A stretch of DNA of 64,000 bases from JBPOFY01 sp051252415. Lineage in GTDB: Bacteria; Verrucomicrobiota; Verrucomicrobiia; Opitutales; Coraliomargaritaceae. The notes under the pieces were generated by a model. That model saw only the letters and a program-made list of their open reading frames with translations, searched no databases and had not been told where the DNA came from. The position numbers and the translations under genes were made by a program. The DNA is taken from contig JBPOGA010000001.1 of NCBI GenBank assembly GCA_051252415.1, positions 124,001 through 188,000 of the forward strand, read 5' to 3'. Positions 26,071-33,563 of this stretch are shown piece after piece (the stretch's first letter is position 1; each line of letters starts with the position of its first letter).

Positions 26071-27630
26071 ATGTCTAAGGTTCTAAAAAACATTTCCCGC
26101 CGCCAATTCCTCAAAGCCGGCACCTGTGGGGCCATGACAATTGGTCCACTCGTCAATACGATTGCACAACTCTCGTTGATCAATTCTGCCGCCGCCAGTG
26201 TGCAAAACCCACTCCTAGTGGGGAGCGACTACAAAGCGCTCGTTTGTATTTTCCTACGAGGTGGCTGTGACATGAACAACGTGCTCATCCCTGTCACTGG
26301 CAACTCACAAGCCGAATCTTACGCCGCCGACCGCGGCGCAGTCGGCATCGCCAATGGCGTCGTGAACGCAGACTATAATCCAGCGGGTAACGATGATACC
26401 ATCGCCATCACCGCGCAAGGTGGAGAGCCTTACGGCCTCCATCCGAATTTGGTAAATCTTGCTTCCATGTTTAACGGCGGCGAAGCCAGCTTCGTCACTA
26501 ATGTCGGCACACTTGCTGAGCCCACCAATAAGAACGGCTACAGCACCACCAGCCTACCCAAACAACTCTTCTCTCACTCCGACCAAGTGACCCAATGGAT
26601 GTCATCTATCGCGGACCAGCCTTACACTTCCGGTTGGGGCGCACGCGTCGCCGACCTCTATAATGACACTTGGAATATGAACAGCCAAACCTCCATGATG
26701 ATTACCGCAGCAGGTGGTAATAAATTCATGCAAGGTGGCAATTCCGTGAATCAATATTCAGTCACTTCCACGGGTGCGATCAGTCTTGCCAGCTTCGGCA
26801 ATAGTGCAGTCGGCCCTTACGGCTATGCGCTCACACCGGATGGTAATTACCAAACAGGCTCTAATGGGCAACGTCTCAAAGCACTCGAGCGTATCATGCA
26901 ATATAGTCATGCGCACATTCTCGAAGAAGGATACAACGAAGTCGTGCGTAGCGCACGTGCCAACGAAGCAATCATCACCGAGGCAGTGCAAATTGAAACC
27001 TCACTAGGCATCGACTTTGATTCCATCTGGGCCAGTTATGGCGCCGAAGGTGGTGTCGCCGATGAACTCAAAGCTGTCGCTCGCCTCATTGCAGGACGTG
27101 AATGCCTCGGCAACAATCGACAAATCTTCTTCGTCGACCTCGGTGGCTTCGACAATCACGCCAGCATCAACGGTTCGCTACCAGGACTGCTCGATCAACT
27201 AGATAAAGCCATCGGCGCATTCAACGCTGGCATGAAAGACCTCGACACCAAAGACGCTAATTTCGATTACAATAAAGTTACCACCTTCCAAGCATCCGAC
27301 TTCAACCGCACATGGACACCTAATGGCACCGACATCGTAACCGCAGGCACCGATCACGCATGGGGCTCACACAGCTTTGTCTTTGGCGGTGCAGTCAACG
27401 GCGGTGCCTTCTACGGCGCTTACCCAGAGCTAATCGTCGGCGGCCTCGATGACGTGCCAAGCGGTTCGCGTGGTCGTTGGATTCCGACTACTTCAGTCGA
27501 TCAATTTGCAGCACGACTCGCCAGCTGGTTCGGCGTGCCTCAAGGCAGTAGCGAAATGCAAGCCATCTTCCCCAACTTATATCGATTCGACGATCCATTT
27601 GCGCCTGCCGCGAATCTCGGATTCCTATAA
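26071..27630 (+). CDS. DUF1501 domain protein (Tat-exported)
   Basis: The 519-residue protein begins with SRRQFLKAGTCGAMTIGPLV, a twin-arginine-type signal. The DUF1501 core is visible: ALVCIFLRGGCDMNNVLIPV, YGLHPNLVNLASMFNGGEASFVTNVGTL, QIFFVDLGGFDNHASI and the final TDHAWGSHSFVFGGAVNGG with the HAWG motif. DUF1501 belongs to the alkaline-phosphatase/sulfatase superfamily, with unknown substrate. It is coupled to the DUF1800 gene before it, and its stop overlaps the next start by one base (TAATG). Confidence 0.93.
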   Translation: MSKVLKNISRRQFLKAGTCGAMTIGPLVNTIAQLSLINSAAASVQNPLLVGSDYKALVCIFLRGGCDMNNVLIPVTGNSQAESYAADRGAVGIANGVVNADYNPAGNDDTIAITAQGGEPYGLHPNLVNLASMFNGGEASFVTNVGTLAEPTNKNGYSTTSLPKQLFSHSDQVTQWMSSIADQPYTSGWGARVADLYNDTWNMNSQTSMMITAAGGNKFMQGGNSVNQYSVTSTGAISLASFGNSAVGPYGYALTPDGNYQTGSNGQRLKALERIMQYSHAHILEEGYNEVVRSARANEAIITEAVQIETSLGIDFDSIWASYGAEGGVADELKAVARLIAGRECLGNNRQIFFVDLGGFDNHASINGSLPGLLDQLDKAIGAFNAGMKDLDTKDANFDYNKVTTFQASDFNRTWTPNGTDIVTAGTDHAWGSHSFVFGGAVNGGAFYGAYPELIVGGLDDVPSGSRGRWIPTTSVDQFAARLASWFGVPQGSSEMQAIFPNLYRFDDPFAPAANLGFL

Positions 27631-28208
27631 TGAAGCTACAACTGAAGATTGGCTGCGGATTACTCATCGCAGCCCTAGCGCTTTATATATACTTTCAGCT
27701 CACAACACATGAGCCCATTGAGACCGTAGACAAACCCTCAATCGAGGAACCATCAGACGCATCGAGACAGCAGGCAATCGCCCTCCCAGCGAAGCAACCA
27801 AACCCATACGACACACCAGACCCAAACGATCCACGAATCACCCGTCTCAAAAATGGCACGGTGCTCTACAATACAGCAGTTGATAGCAGTCGCACACTCG
27901 ACCAAACGATCGACCCCAATGAAGCACTCGTAGTGATCGATCAACTCATCAGCCATTATCGTTTCGCCTACAAGGAAAACCCAGTGGGCAGCGAAAACGA
28001 AGAGATCGTTGCGCAGCTTCTCGGTAAAAATCCGAAGCGCATCGTCTTCTTAGATCCAGAAAGCAAAGCGCTCAAAAATAAACAACTCCTAGACCAGTGG
28101 AACCAACCCTATTTCTTCCACGCCCTCTCTGGCCAAGAAATGGAAATCCGCTCCGCCGGCCCAGATACACAACTTTGGACAAAAGATGACGTCGTCATCA
28201 ATCAGTAG
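27630..28208 (+). CDS. Membrane-anchored protein with GspG-like C-terminal segment
   Basis: The 192-residue protein has an N-terminal membrane helix (about 5-25), a proline-rich linker (about 35-75) and a C-terminal domain. The ending LLDQWNQPYFFHALSGQEME followed by IRSAGPDTQLWTKDDVV resembles the last strands of GspG major pseudopilins, where LDPWGNPY and a GPD-type calcium loop occur. The prepilin cleavage site is absent, so it is not a standard pseudopilin. It overlaps the DUF1501 stop by one base. The stop codon TAG is part of a family D repeat (28205-28233), so the repeat lies right at the gene end. Confidence 0.7.
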   Translation: MKLQLKIGCGLLIAALALYIYFQLTTHEPIETVDKPSIEEPSDASRQQAIALPAKQPNPYDTPDPNDPRITRLKNGTVLYNTAVDSSRTLDQTIDPNEALVVIDQLISHYRFAYKENPVGSENEEIVAQLLGKNPKRIVFLDPESKALKNKQLLDQWNQPYFFHALSGQEMEIRSAGPDTQLWTKDDVVINQ

Positions 28209-28233
28209 CAGAACAAGGAACTTGTTTCGGCCA
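28205..28233. repeat. REP-like hairpin, family D (GTAGCGGAACGAGGAACTCG)
   Basis: GTAGCAGAACAAGGAACTTG then TTTCGGCC: GTAG followed by a hairpin in which compensating changes (AACAAGG/ACTTGTT) keep the stem paired relative to the other copies (45318-45345, 45580-45607, 45838-45865). It contains the stop codon of the preceding gene. The following module with GACGGAGTTCTG and GGAGATGGCGTAGCAATCAT (28344-28410) also recurs near 45471-45508. Confidence 0.75.
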
Positions 28234-28457
28234 GCACCTAACCATCCAGAGAACTAAGCGATAAATTTGACACACACTCAAAAAGTGGCGTGCGAGCTAG
28301 TCTCGTGCCCCCGAGCAAAAGCCCTGCGCACGTATTGAATTAATTGGGCAGACGGAGTTCTGCGGCACGACTGAGCTCGCCGAAGTCCGGAGATGGCGTA
28401 GCAATCATTATTTCAAAAGCTACCGATTAAGCACAAGCATCTAAAATACACGACTCA

Positions 28458-29309
28458 TCACCTATGTGACTTATAGAACTTACCGAGTGGTGTCAGCGTG
28501 CCGTCTTTTCGTATGAGTGTGGATGTGCCTAAGGCAGCATTGTTCTCTCCACCGTTAAACCATGCGTAGCGTTCTACGAAATCAAGCTCATCGAGCTTTG
28601 GTAGAACTTCCTTCATGAAACGTAAAACCTGCTCAGGTGAGTGCTTGTTTTCTTCAGGACTTTTAGCGCCCCAATCCCCCACTGCGAATTCAGTGATCCA
28701 AATCGGTTTCCCATACATTTTATGCACTTTGTGAACGCGTTTGATCAAGCTATCCGCATTCGGACCGCCATACCAATGCATCGTAACGAAATCCACTCGG
28801 AGGTTTTGCTCCTCTGCCTTCTGCATGAATTCCTTCATCCACTCATTATCTGGATGCACCGCACCTGGGCTGCCGAGTCGCAAGCCTGTCCACATGAGAT
28901 AGGGCCATGCATTGAGTGCCCGATCCACCGATATATTCGACTGACTCTTTTGATCCGGCTCATTAAAGCCCAATAAATGCTTACGTTTACCGGAAAGATT
29001 ATCCTCATGTAATTGTCTGATTGTCTTCTTAAAACCATCTGAGTTTCCCCAGTAGCCCCAAATCATCGGCACAAATTCAACGCCGTCTGGCTCAACTTCA
29101 TTTCCAGGTAGACGCGCGCCCCATGAATAATGCCAGCTCGGGTCCATGAGTTCGACTCGGTCCTTCCATTTCAAGGCACCACCCTTCTTCGTCGTCATAC
29201 AGACGCCTTTCTTCGACGTGTAAAAACGACTCTCCGTATCTGCATTTAACAGCGAGCCATACGTCAATATCAATACCGCGAGGCATATTTTTAAAAATAG
29301 TTTCTTCAT
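28458..29309 (-). CDS. Secreted glycoside hydrolase, GH128-like (Glyco_hydro_cc)
   Basis: The 283-residue protein has a signal peptide (about 1-23) and a TIM-barrel of the GH128 type. The acid/base glutamate is likely E117 in LLGFNEPDQ and the nucleophile E207 in PIWITEFAVGDW, with the family segment VDFVTMHWYGG between. Characterised GH128 enzymes cut beta-1,3-glucans, so laminarin or curdlan-like glucan is the probable substrate. It is encoded near a GH16 enzyme of similar expected specificity. It is separated from that gene by about 480 bases of repeats, so the two are probably not one operon. Confidence 0.85.
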   Translation of the reverse strand: MKKLFLKICLAVLILTYGSLLNADTESRFYTSKKGVCMTTKKGGALKWKDRVELMDPSWHYSWGARLPGNEVEPDGVEFVPMIWGYWGNSDGFKKTIRQLHEDNLSGKRKHLLGFNEPDQKSQSNISVDRALNAWPYLMWTGLRLGSPGAVHPDNEWMKEFMQKAEEQNLRVDFVTMHWYGGPNADSLIKRVHKVHKMYGKPIWITEFAVGDWGAKSPEENKHSPEQVLRFMKEVLPKLDELDFVERYAWFNGGENNAALGTSTLIRKDGTLTPLGKFYKSHR

Positions 29310-29420
29310 CTCTATTTACTATAACACTTCAAAATCGATAATTAATACAGTTATTTAGAAGCTCTCTCAAGTAAAGGTTCATGGTCAATTATCGGGTAAG
29401 AGATGCTTAGACTAGTTCGG

Positions 29421-29481
29421 CGGACGTGTGAAACAAGTCCCTCCAGAAAATATTATTGGAGGGACGCGTTTCACGCGTCCG
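29421..29481. repeat. Long palindrome, family B (CGGACGTGTGAAAC)
   Basis: Reads CGGACGTGTGAAACAAGTCC, CTCCAG, a short AT-rich loop, then GGAGGGACGCGTTTCACGCG and TCCG. The two halves are inverted and each has its own hairpin. A second copy is at 42743-42803. Unlike the other families it lacks GTAG at the foot. It lies in the gap 29310-29794 with the family E copy that follows; the rest of the gap is featureless. Confidence 0.8.
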
Positions 29482-29624
29482 ATGGCCTGATGGCACGGCC
29501 CCTCTAACGACACGTCCGCCGTAGCCCTTGGCGAAGGATACAGCGGGCGGTTAATTCCACGTGTCTAAGCTTGAGGCGAGAGATGTCGATAAGGCTATGC
29601 AGCCAAAGGAAAGGCAGATTGAAT

Positions 29625-29714
29625 CGTAGGGCTCGAGCTTGCTCGACGCCGCGACAATACTGACACGGAATCGACCTACCAGACGGCGGCGCTTCGCAAG
29701 CAAAGGCCTTACGA
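29625..29714. repeat. REPIN-like pair, family E, degenerate (CGTAGGGCTCGAGC)
   Basis: The left half CGTAGGGCTCGAGCTTGCTC contains GTAG and the hairpin CTCGAGCTTGCTCGA. The right half GGCGCTTCGCAAGC...CCTTACG is a decayed inverted partner. It relates to the better-preserved copies at 39371-39450 and 49911-49991. Confidence 0.6.
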
Positions 29715-29794
29715 TTTAAAATCCCGCCTTCACAAAAAGCATTGCCTCCCTATTCTCGCCCGTAGTGCACTCTAGCGCAGCGGTTGTATAATAT

Positions 29795-30628
29795 CTAATC
29801 AGTATCCTGCTGATAAACACGCACGTAATCAATTAGGTAACGTGTAGGGAAGTCAGTCTTCGAAGGATCCCCACCGCGAGTTCCACCGATCGCGAGGTTC
29901 AATAACATATAGTGCGGTTGCTGAAAGGGATGTCTTGGAGCTACATCGCCTAAGTTGATTGCCTTGGAAAGCTCGATCGTATTGAGCAAGACATTATCTA
30001 CATAGAGGCGTATACTCTCGGCATCCCAATCCATTCGCCAAACATGAAACCTATCATCCCAATTCTCTCCAAGTTGAGATAGCGGCTTTTTAACTGTGTC
30101 CCAAATAGGTTTCCTGCCTTGCCCACTCGACCAACATGCATTTGCCAAAATCGAGTCATCATAATATTCCATTAGATCGATTTCACCGCACGACGGCCAG
30201 CGGCCCTCGACTCCGAGAAACCAAATCGCAGGCCACAAACCTTCGGCAGCAGTGATTTTGGCTCGAACTTCGAACCGTCCGTAAAGCCAAGCATGTAGCC
30301 CTTTGGTGCGTAAAGATGCAGAGGTGTATTCAGCATGGCTGCGCTTCTGCTTCCAGTCTCGAGCAGAGCTCTTGTAATTCGGGTTTGGCAATCGCTCTCG
30401 ACGCGCTTCGATCACAAGCATCCCGTCTTCACAAAATGCATTTTCTGGCTGATACCATTGAGCCTCTTCATTGCGCACAAACCCGTGCTCGAAGTTCCAG
30501 TGTTCAGGATTCGGCCTACCATCGACCTCGAATTCATCAGACCAAACCAAATTCCAATCGGCAGCTTGAATCGATACAATCGAAATCAAAAAAGCGACTG
30601 CTAAACCTAAAGATCTAGAATGCATCAC
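29795..30628 (-). CDS. GH16 family endo-beta-glucanase (laminarinase-like)
   Basis: The 277-residue secreted enzyme has a signal peptide ending about residue 22. The GH16 catalytic motif is GEIDLMEYY, with nucleophile E149, D151 and acid/base E154. Flanking motifs WNLVWSDEFEVDG, WPAIWFLG and LLLNLAIGGTRGGDP with the ending YLIDYVRVYQ are typical of bacterial beta-1,3(4)-glucanases. Agarase or porphyranase specificity cannot be fully excluded from the sequence. Its ATG overlaps the stop of the upstream sulfatase (ATGA, 30625-30628), so it is translated together with a sulfatase. Confidence 0.9.
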   Translation of the reverse strand: MMHSRSLGLAVAFLISIVSIQAADWNLVWSDEFEVDGRPNPEHWNFEHGFVRNEEAQWYQPENAFCEDGMLVIEARRERLPNPNYKSSARDWKQKRSHAEYTSASLRTKGLHAWLYGRFEVRAKITAAEGLWPAIWFLGVEGRWPSCGEIDLMEYYDDSILANACWSSGQGRKPIWDTVKKPLSQLGENWDDRFHVWRMDWDAESIRLYVDNVLLNTIELSKAINLGDVAPRHPFQQPHYMLLNLAIGGTRGGDPSKTDFPTRYLIDYVRVYQQDTD

Positions 30629-32007
30629 TCAGGAACTTGGCTTCCTTTGGCGATCAAATCAATGTGGTGCTGACGATTGATCCGATACCACTTCGGCCCT
30701 TCGGTCCAATCTGAGGGCACGGACAGCGCCTTCCATGCATCTAAGTCACGGCGCATCTGCCCGAGTTTCTCTGGGTATTGCTTCGCTACATTATTCTTCT
30801 CACCAATGTCTGCCTTCAAATCATACAGTGCATAGCCGAAGTCCTGAACATACATCAACTTCCAGTCGCCCTCGCGGAGCGCGGAGAACCACTCCTTGTG
30901 CCAGAAGAGTTGTTTATGCGGCACCCCCTCCGCCGTGGCATTCAAATAAGGCATCAAGTTGACACCATCTAAATTTCCCATGTCAGGCTCGCCACCAGCA
31001 ATCGTGACCGCGGTTGGCAAAATATCTAAAGCAGAAACCATCGGCTCATACTGTGCTCCGGCAGCAATTGTCTTCGGCCAGCTCATCACGAAAGGCACAC
31101 GAATACCGCCTTCGAATTTGATTCCTTTAAATCCATTCAATGGATCATTGTTAGATGCGTTGTCTAGCGTCGGCCCACCATTATCGCTCAAGAAGATCAC
31201 CAAGGTGTTTTCAAGCAGCGCTTGAGTTTTCAACGTGTCCATCACCTGCCCAATGCCACGGTCCATCGCCCAGACCATCGCCGCATAGGTGCGACGCTTC
31301 TTATTTTTGATGTGAGCAAAGCGCTTTAAATCCGCTTCAGTCGCTTGCATGGGACCATGCGGTGCGGTGTAGGAAAGAAACAAAAAGAAGGGTGCCTCAT
31401 CTGCTTGCGCATTGATAAAGTCGACTGCCTTTGTGGTAAAGAAATCTGTCAGATATCCATCAAAGCCTACGACGGCTCCATTCTCTTCAATCGCTTTTGG
31501 ACTGTTAGGCGCATCATCATTCTTATGATAGAAATAGCTGCGTGAACCTTCACGAAGTCCACAGAAATAATCAAAGCCACGTTTCGTTGGGTAATGCGTA
31601 TCTGGATCACCAAGATGCCACTTGCCGATAAGTCCAGTGCGATAACCGAGTGGTTTCAACGCATCTGCAATGGTCTTTTCATCCAAAGGCATACCCTTGT
31701 CCTGCGGCGGGCAATTTGGCTCATGGCCAATCTGTTGTTGATAGCGTCCAGTCATCATCCCTGCCCGTGAAGGGCTGCAAACGGACGCGGAGACGTAGGC
31801 ATTGCTAAACCGAGTGCCCGAAGCTGCCAACGCATCTAGATGTGGACTCAAAATCTCTGTCGATCCTTGAAACCCTAGATCAGCGTAACCCAAGTCATCC
31901 GCAAGGATGACGAGGATGTTTGGCTTCTCAGCGTTTAGACTTAGCTGAGTGAGCAGCAGCGCACATACACTAAGTGCAAAGATAACAGGTGCAGATCGTT
32001 TCATCAT
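30625..32007 (-). CDS. Sulfatase, formylglycine type (S1), CSPSR
   Basis: The 460-residue exported sulfatase has a signal peptide (about 1-26). The metal-binding start is NILVILADDLGYADLG and the formylglycine site is CSPSRAGMMTGR, with C77. Further landmarks are IGKWHLG, LSYTAPHGPM and FLSDNGG. All residues needed for sulfate ester hydrolysis are present. It is the last but one gene of a minus-strand set that continues into GH16. The glycan and sulfate position are unknown. No maturase gene is in the window, so activation must come from elsewhere. Confidence 0.94.
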   Translation of the reverse strand: MMKRSAPVIFALSVCALLLTQLSLNAEKPNILVILADDLGYADLGFQGSTEILSPHLDALAASGTRFSNAYVSASVCSPSRAGMMTGRYQQQIGHEPNCPPQDKGMPLDEKTIADALKPLGYRTGLIGKWHLGDPDTHYPTKRGFDYFCGLREGSRSYFYHKNDDAPNSPKAIEENGAVVGFDGYLTDFFTTKAVDFINAQADEAPFFLFLSYTAPHGPMQATEADLKRFAHIKNKKRRTYAAMVWAMDRGIGQVMDTLKTQALLENTLVIFLSDNGGPTLDNASNNDPLNGFKGIKFEGGIRVPFVMSWPKTIAAGAQYEPMVSALDILPTAVTIAGGEPDMGNLDGVNLMPYLNATAEGVPHKQLFWHKEWFSALREGDWKLMYVQDFGYALYDLKADIGEKNNVAKQYPEKLGQMRRDLDAWKALSVPSDWTEGPKWYRINRQHHIDLIAKGSQVPE

Positions 32008-32018
32008 AAATGTTCGGT

Positions 32019-33548
32019 CTATAGATCAGGTCGCGCTGAATCGATTTCGCTGAGTAATTTCGATTTCAAAGTGGCTACGCGCTCAGGATACTTCCAAGCG
32101 AGGTTGTTTCGCTCTTCGTTATCCTCATTGATGTTATACAACTGGAACGTTTGCTCCTCGTGATCGACCTCGACGATTTTCCAACCATCACGAGCAATCA
32201 AGGCGGCGCGCCCAACTTTGCCAAACTGGTTATTCACGATGACATAGTCATGCGTCTGCGTTTGCTCGGCACCAAGTAATGTGGGCAAATAAGAAAGGCT
32301 ATCTTTCCCCTCGGGAACCTCACCACCAACGATGTCAGCCAAGGTCGCGAAGAAATCATAGTGCGCACTTAAATGGTCGGTCGTCGAACCGCTCTCGATA
32401 CGTCCAGGCCAACGCACAATCATTGGCGACTGCATGCCACCTTGGAAACCACTGCGCTTCAATCCTGCACGTCCACCGGCACCATCGAAAATATCACCAT
32501 GCTCGGAAGTGCGCCATTTTTTGTTCGTGAGATTCGCCTTCTGACCATTTGGCAACTTCTGCTGTTGGTATTCAGGCTTCGGGCCGTAGTAGAGCTCATG
32601 TCCATTATCTGAGGTAAAGAAGACGACGGTGTTGTCATCGATCCCCTGTGTTTTCAACTCCGCCATGATTAGGCCGACGTGATCGTCAAGCATACGCACC
32701 ATCGATGCATATTTCTTTTCAGCCAAAGACCAGCCCTTTTGGTTTTCGTAATCAGGATGTAGTTCTGGAATCGCCACAGGGCCATGCGGTAACTGAGTCG
32801 GGTGATAGATAAAAAACGGTTCATCCTTATGCTCACGAATGAATTTTAAGATACCTTCAATAAATACGTTCTGCGAATATGTCTCACCACCAGCACCAAC
32901 AGGCTCGTCTCCCTTTTCACTCATCTTACCGCAATACGGGCTCGTATTACCCGGCAAATCAAAGCGTTCTCCATTACGCCAAAGATATGGCGGGTAGAAT
33001 CCATGTGCGCGGGTGTGATCATAGAAGCCTTCGTGAAAGTCCCAACCAAAGCGATCAACACGCTCAGGCCATGTGAGGAAGCCGCGATCCAACTTACCAA
33101 ACTGCGCGGTCTTGTAGCCCACCTTTTGAGCGACTTCTGCCATAAACACTTCATGCTCTGGGATCGGATTTGCTTTGGCTTTAAGCGCCGCGAATTTCTG
33201 TTGGAATTGTTCTTCCGTGATCTTGCCGGCATCGCGTTGGATCGGCAGTCCGGATCTGGTTTGCTTCCAACCACCCATGCGTCCGTCGTGCATACCTGTG
33301 GCCAATGTCCAGCGCGCTGGCGCACAATACACACCGCCATAATAATTCGAAAAACTCATCCCTTGTTCGGCGAGTCGATCGATGTGCGGCGTCTTAATGA
33401 CCTGCTGACCATAACTACCCAATAAACCGATACCTAAATCATCCGCAAAAATGAGGATTACGTTTGGGCGCTCAGCCCTCTTCGATTCAGCTTGTAGCGA
33501 ACCGAAGGCTAAACCAGTCAGTAAGAAAAGTGATACGATTCGTTTCAT
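32019..33548 (-). CDS. Sulfatase, formylglycine type (S1), CAPAR
   Basis: The 509-residue exported sulfatase has a signal peptide ending near LQA (residue 20). It has NVILIFADDLGIGLLGSYG for metal binding and VYCAPARWTLATG with C75 as the formylglycine precursor; alanine replaces the usual serine, a permitted CxPxR form. YHPTQLPHGPV and FFTSDNGHE follow as expected. An extra segment around residues 90-130 (RSGLPIQRDAGKITEEQF) is longer than in most S1 enzymes. It lies 15 bases after the GH95 gene and 11 before the next sulfatase, all in one operon-like run. Confidence 0.93.
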   Translation of the reverse strand: MKRIVSLFLLTGLAFGSLQAESKRAERPNVILIFADDLGIGLLGSYGQQVIKTPHIDRLAEQGMSFSNYYGGVYCAPARWTLATGMHDGRMGGWKQTRSGLPIQRDAGKITEEQFQQKFAALKAKANPIPEHEVFMAEVAQKVGYKTAQFGKLDRGFLTWPERVDRFGWDFHEGFYDHTRAHGFYPPYLWRNGERFDLPGNTSPYCGKMSEKGDEPVGAGGETYSQNVFIEGILKFIREHKDEPFFIYHPTQLPHGPVAIPELHPDYENQKGWSLAEKKYASMVRMLDDHVGLIMAELKTQGIDDNTVVFFTSDNGHELYYGPKPEYQQQKLPNGQKANLTNKKWRTSEHGDIFDGAGGRAGLKRSGFQGGMQSPMIVRWPGRIESGSTTDHLSAHYDFFATLADIVGGEVPEGKDSLSYLPTLLGAEQTQTHDYVIVNNQFGKVGRAALIARDGWKIVEVDHEEQTFQLYNINEDNEERNNLAWKYPERVATLKSKLLSEIDSARPDL

Positions 33549-33563
33549 AAATTTGCGGGTTCG

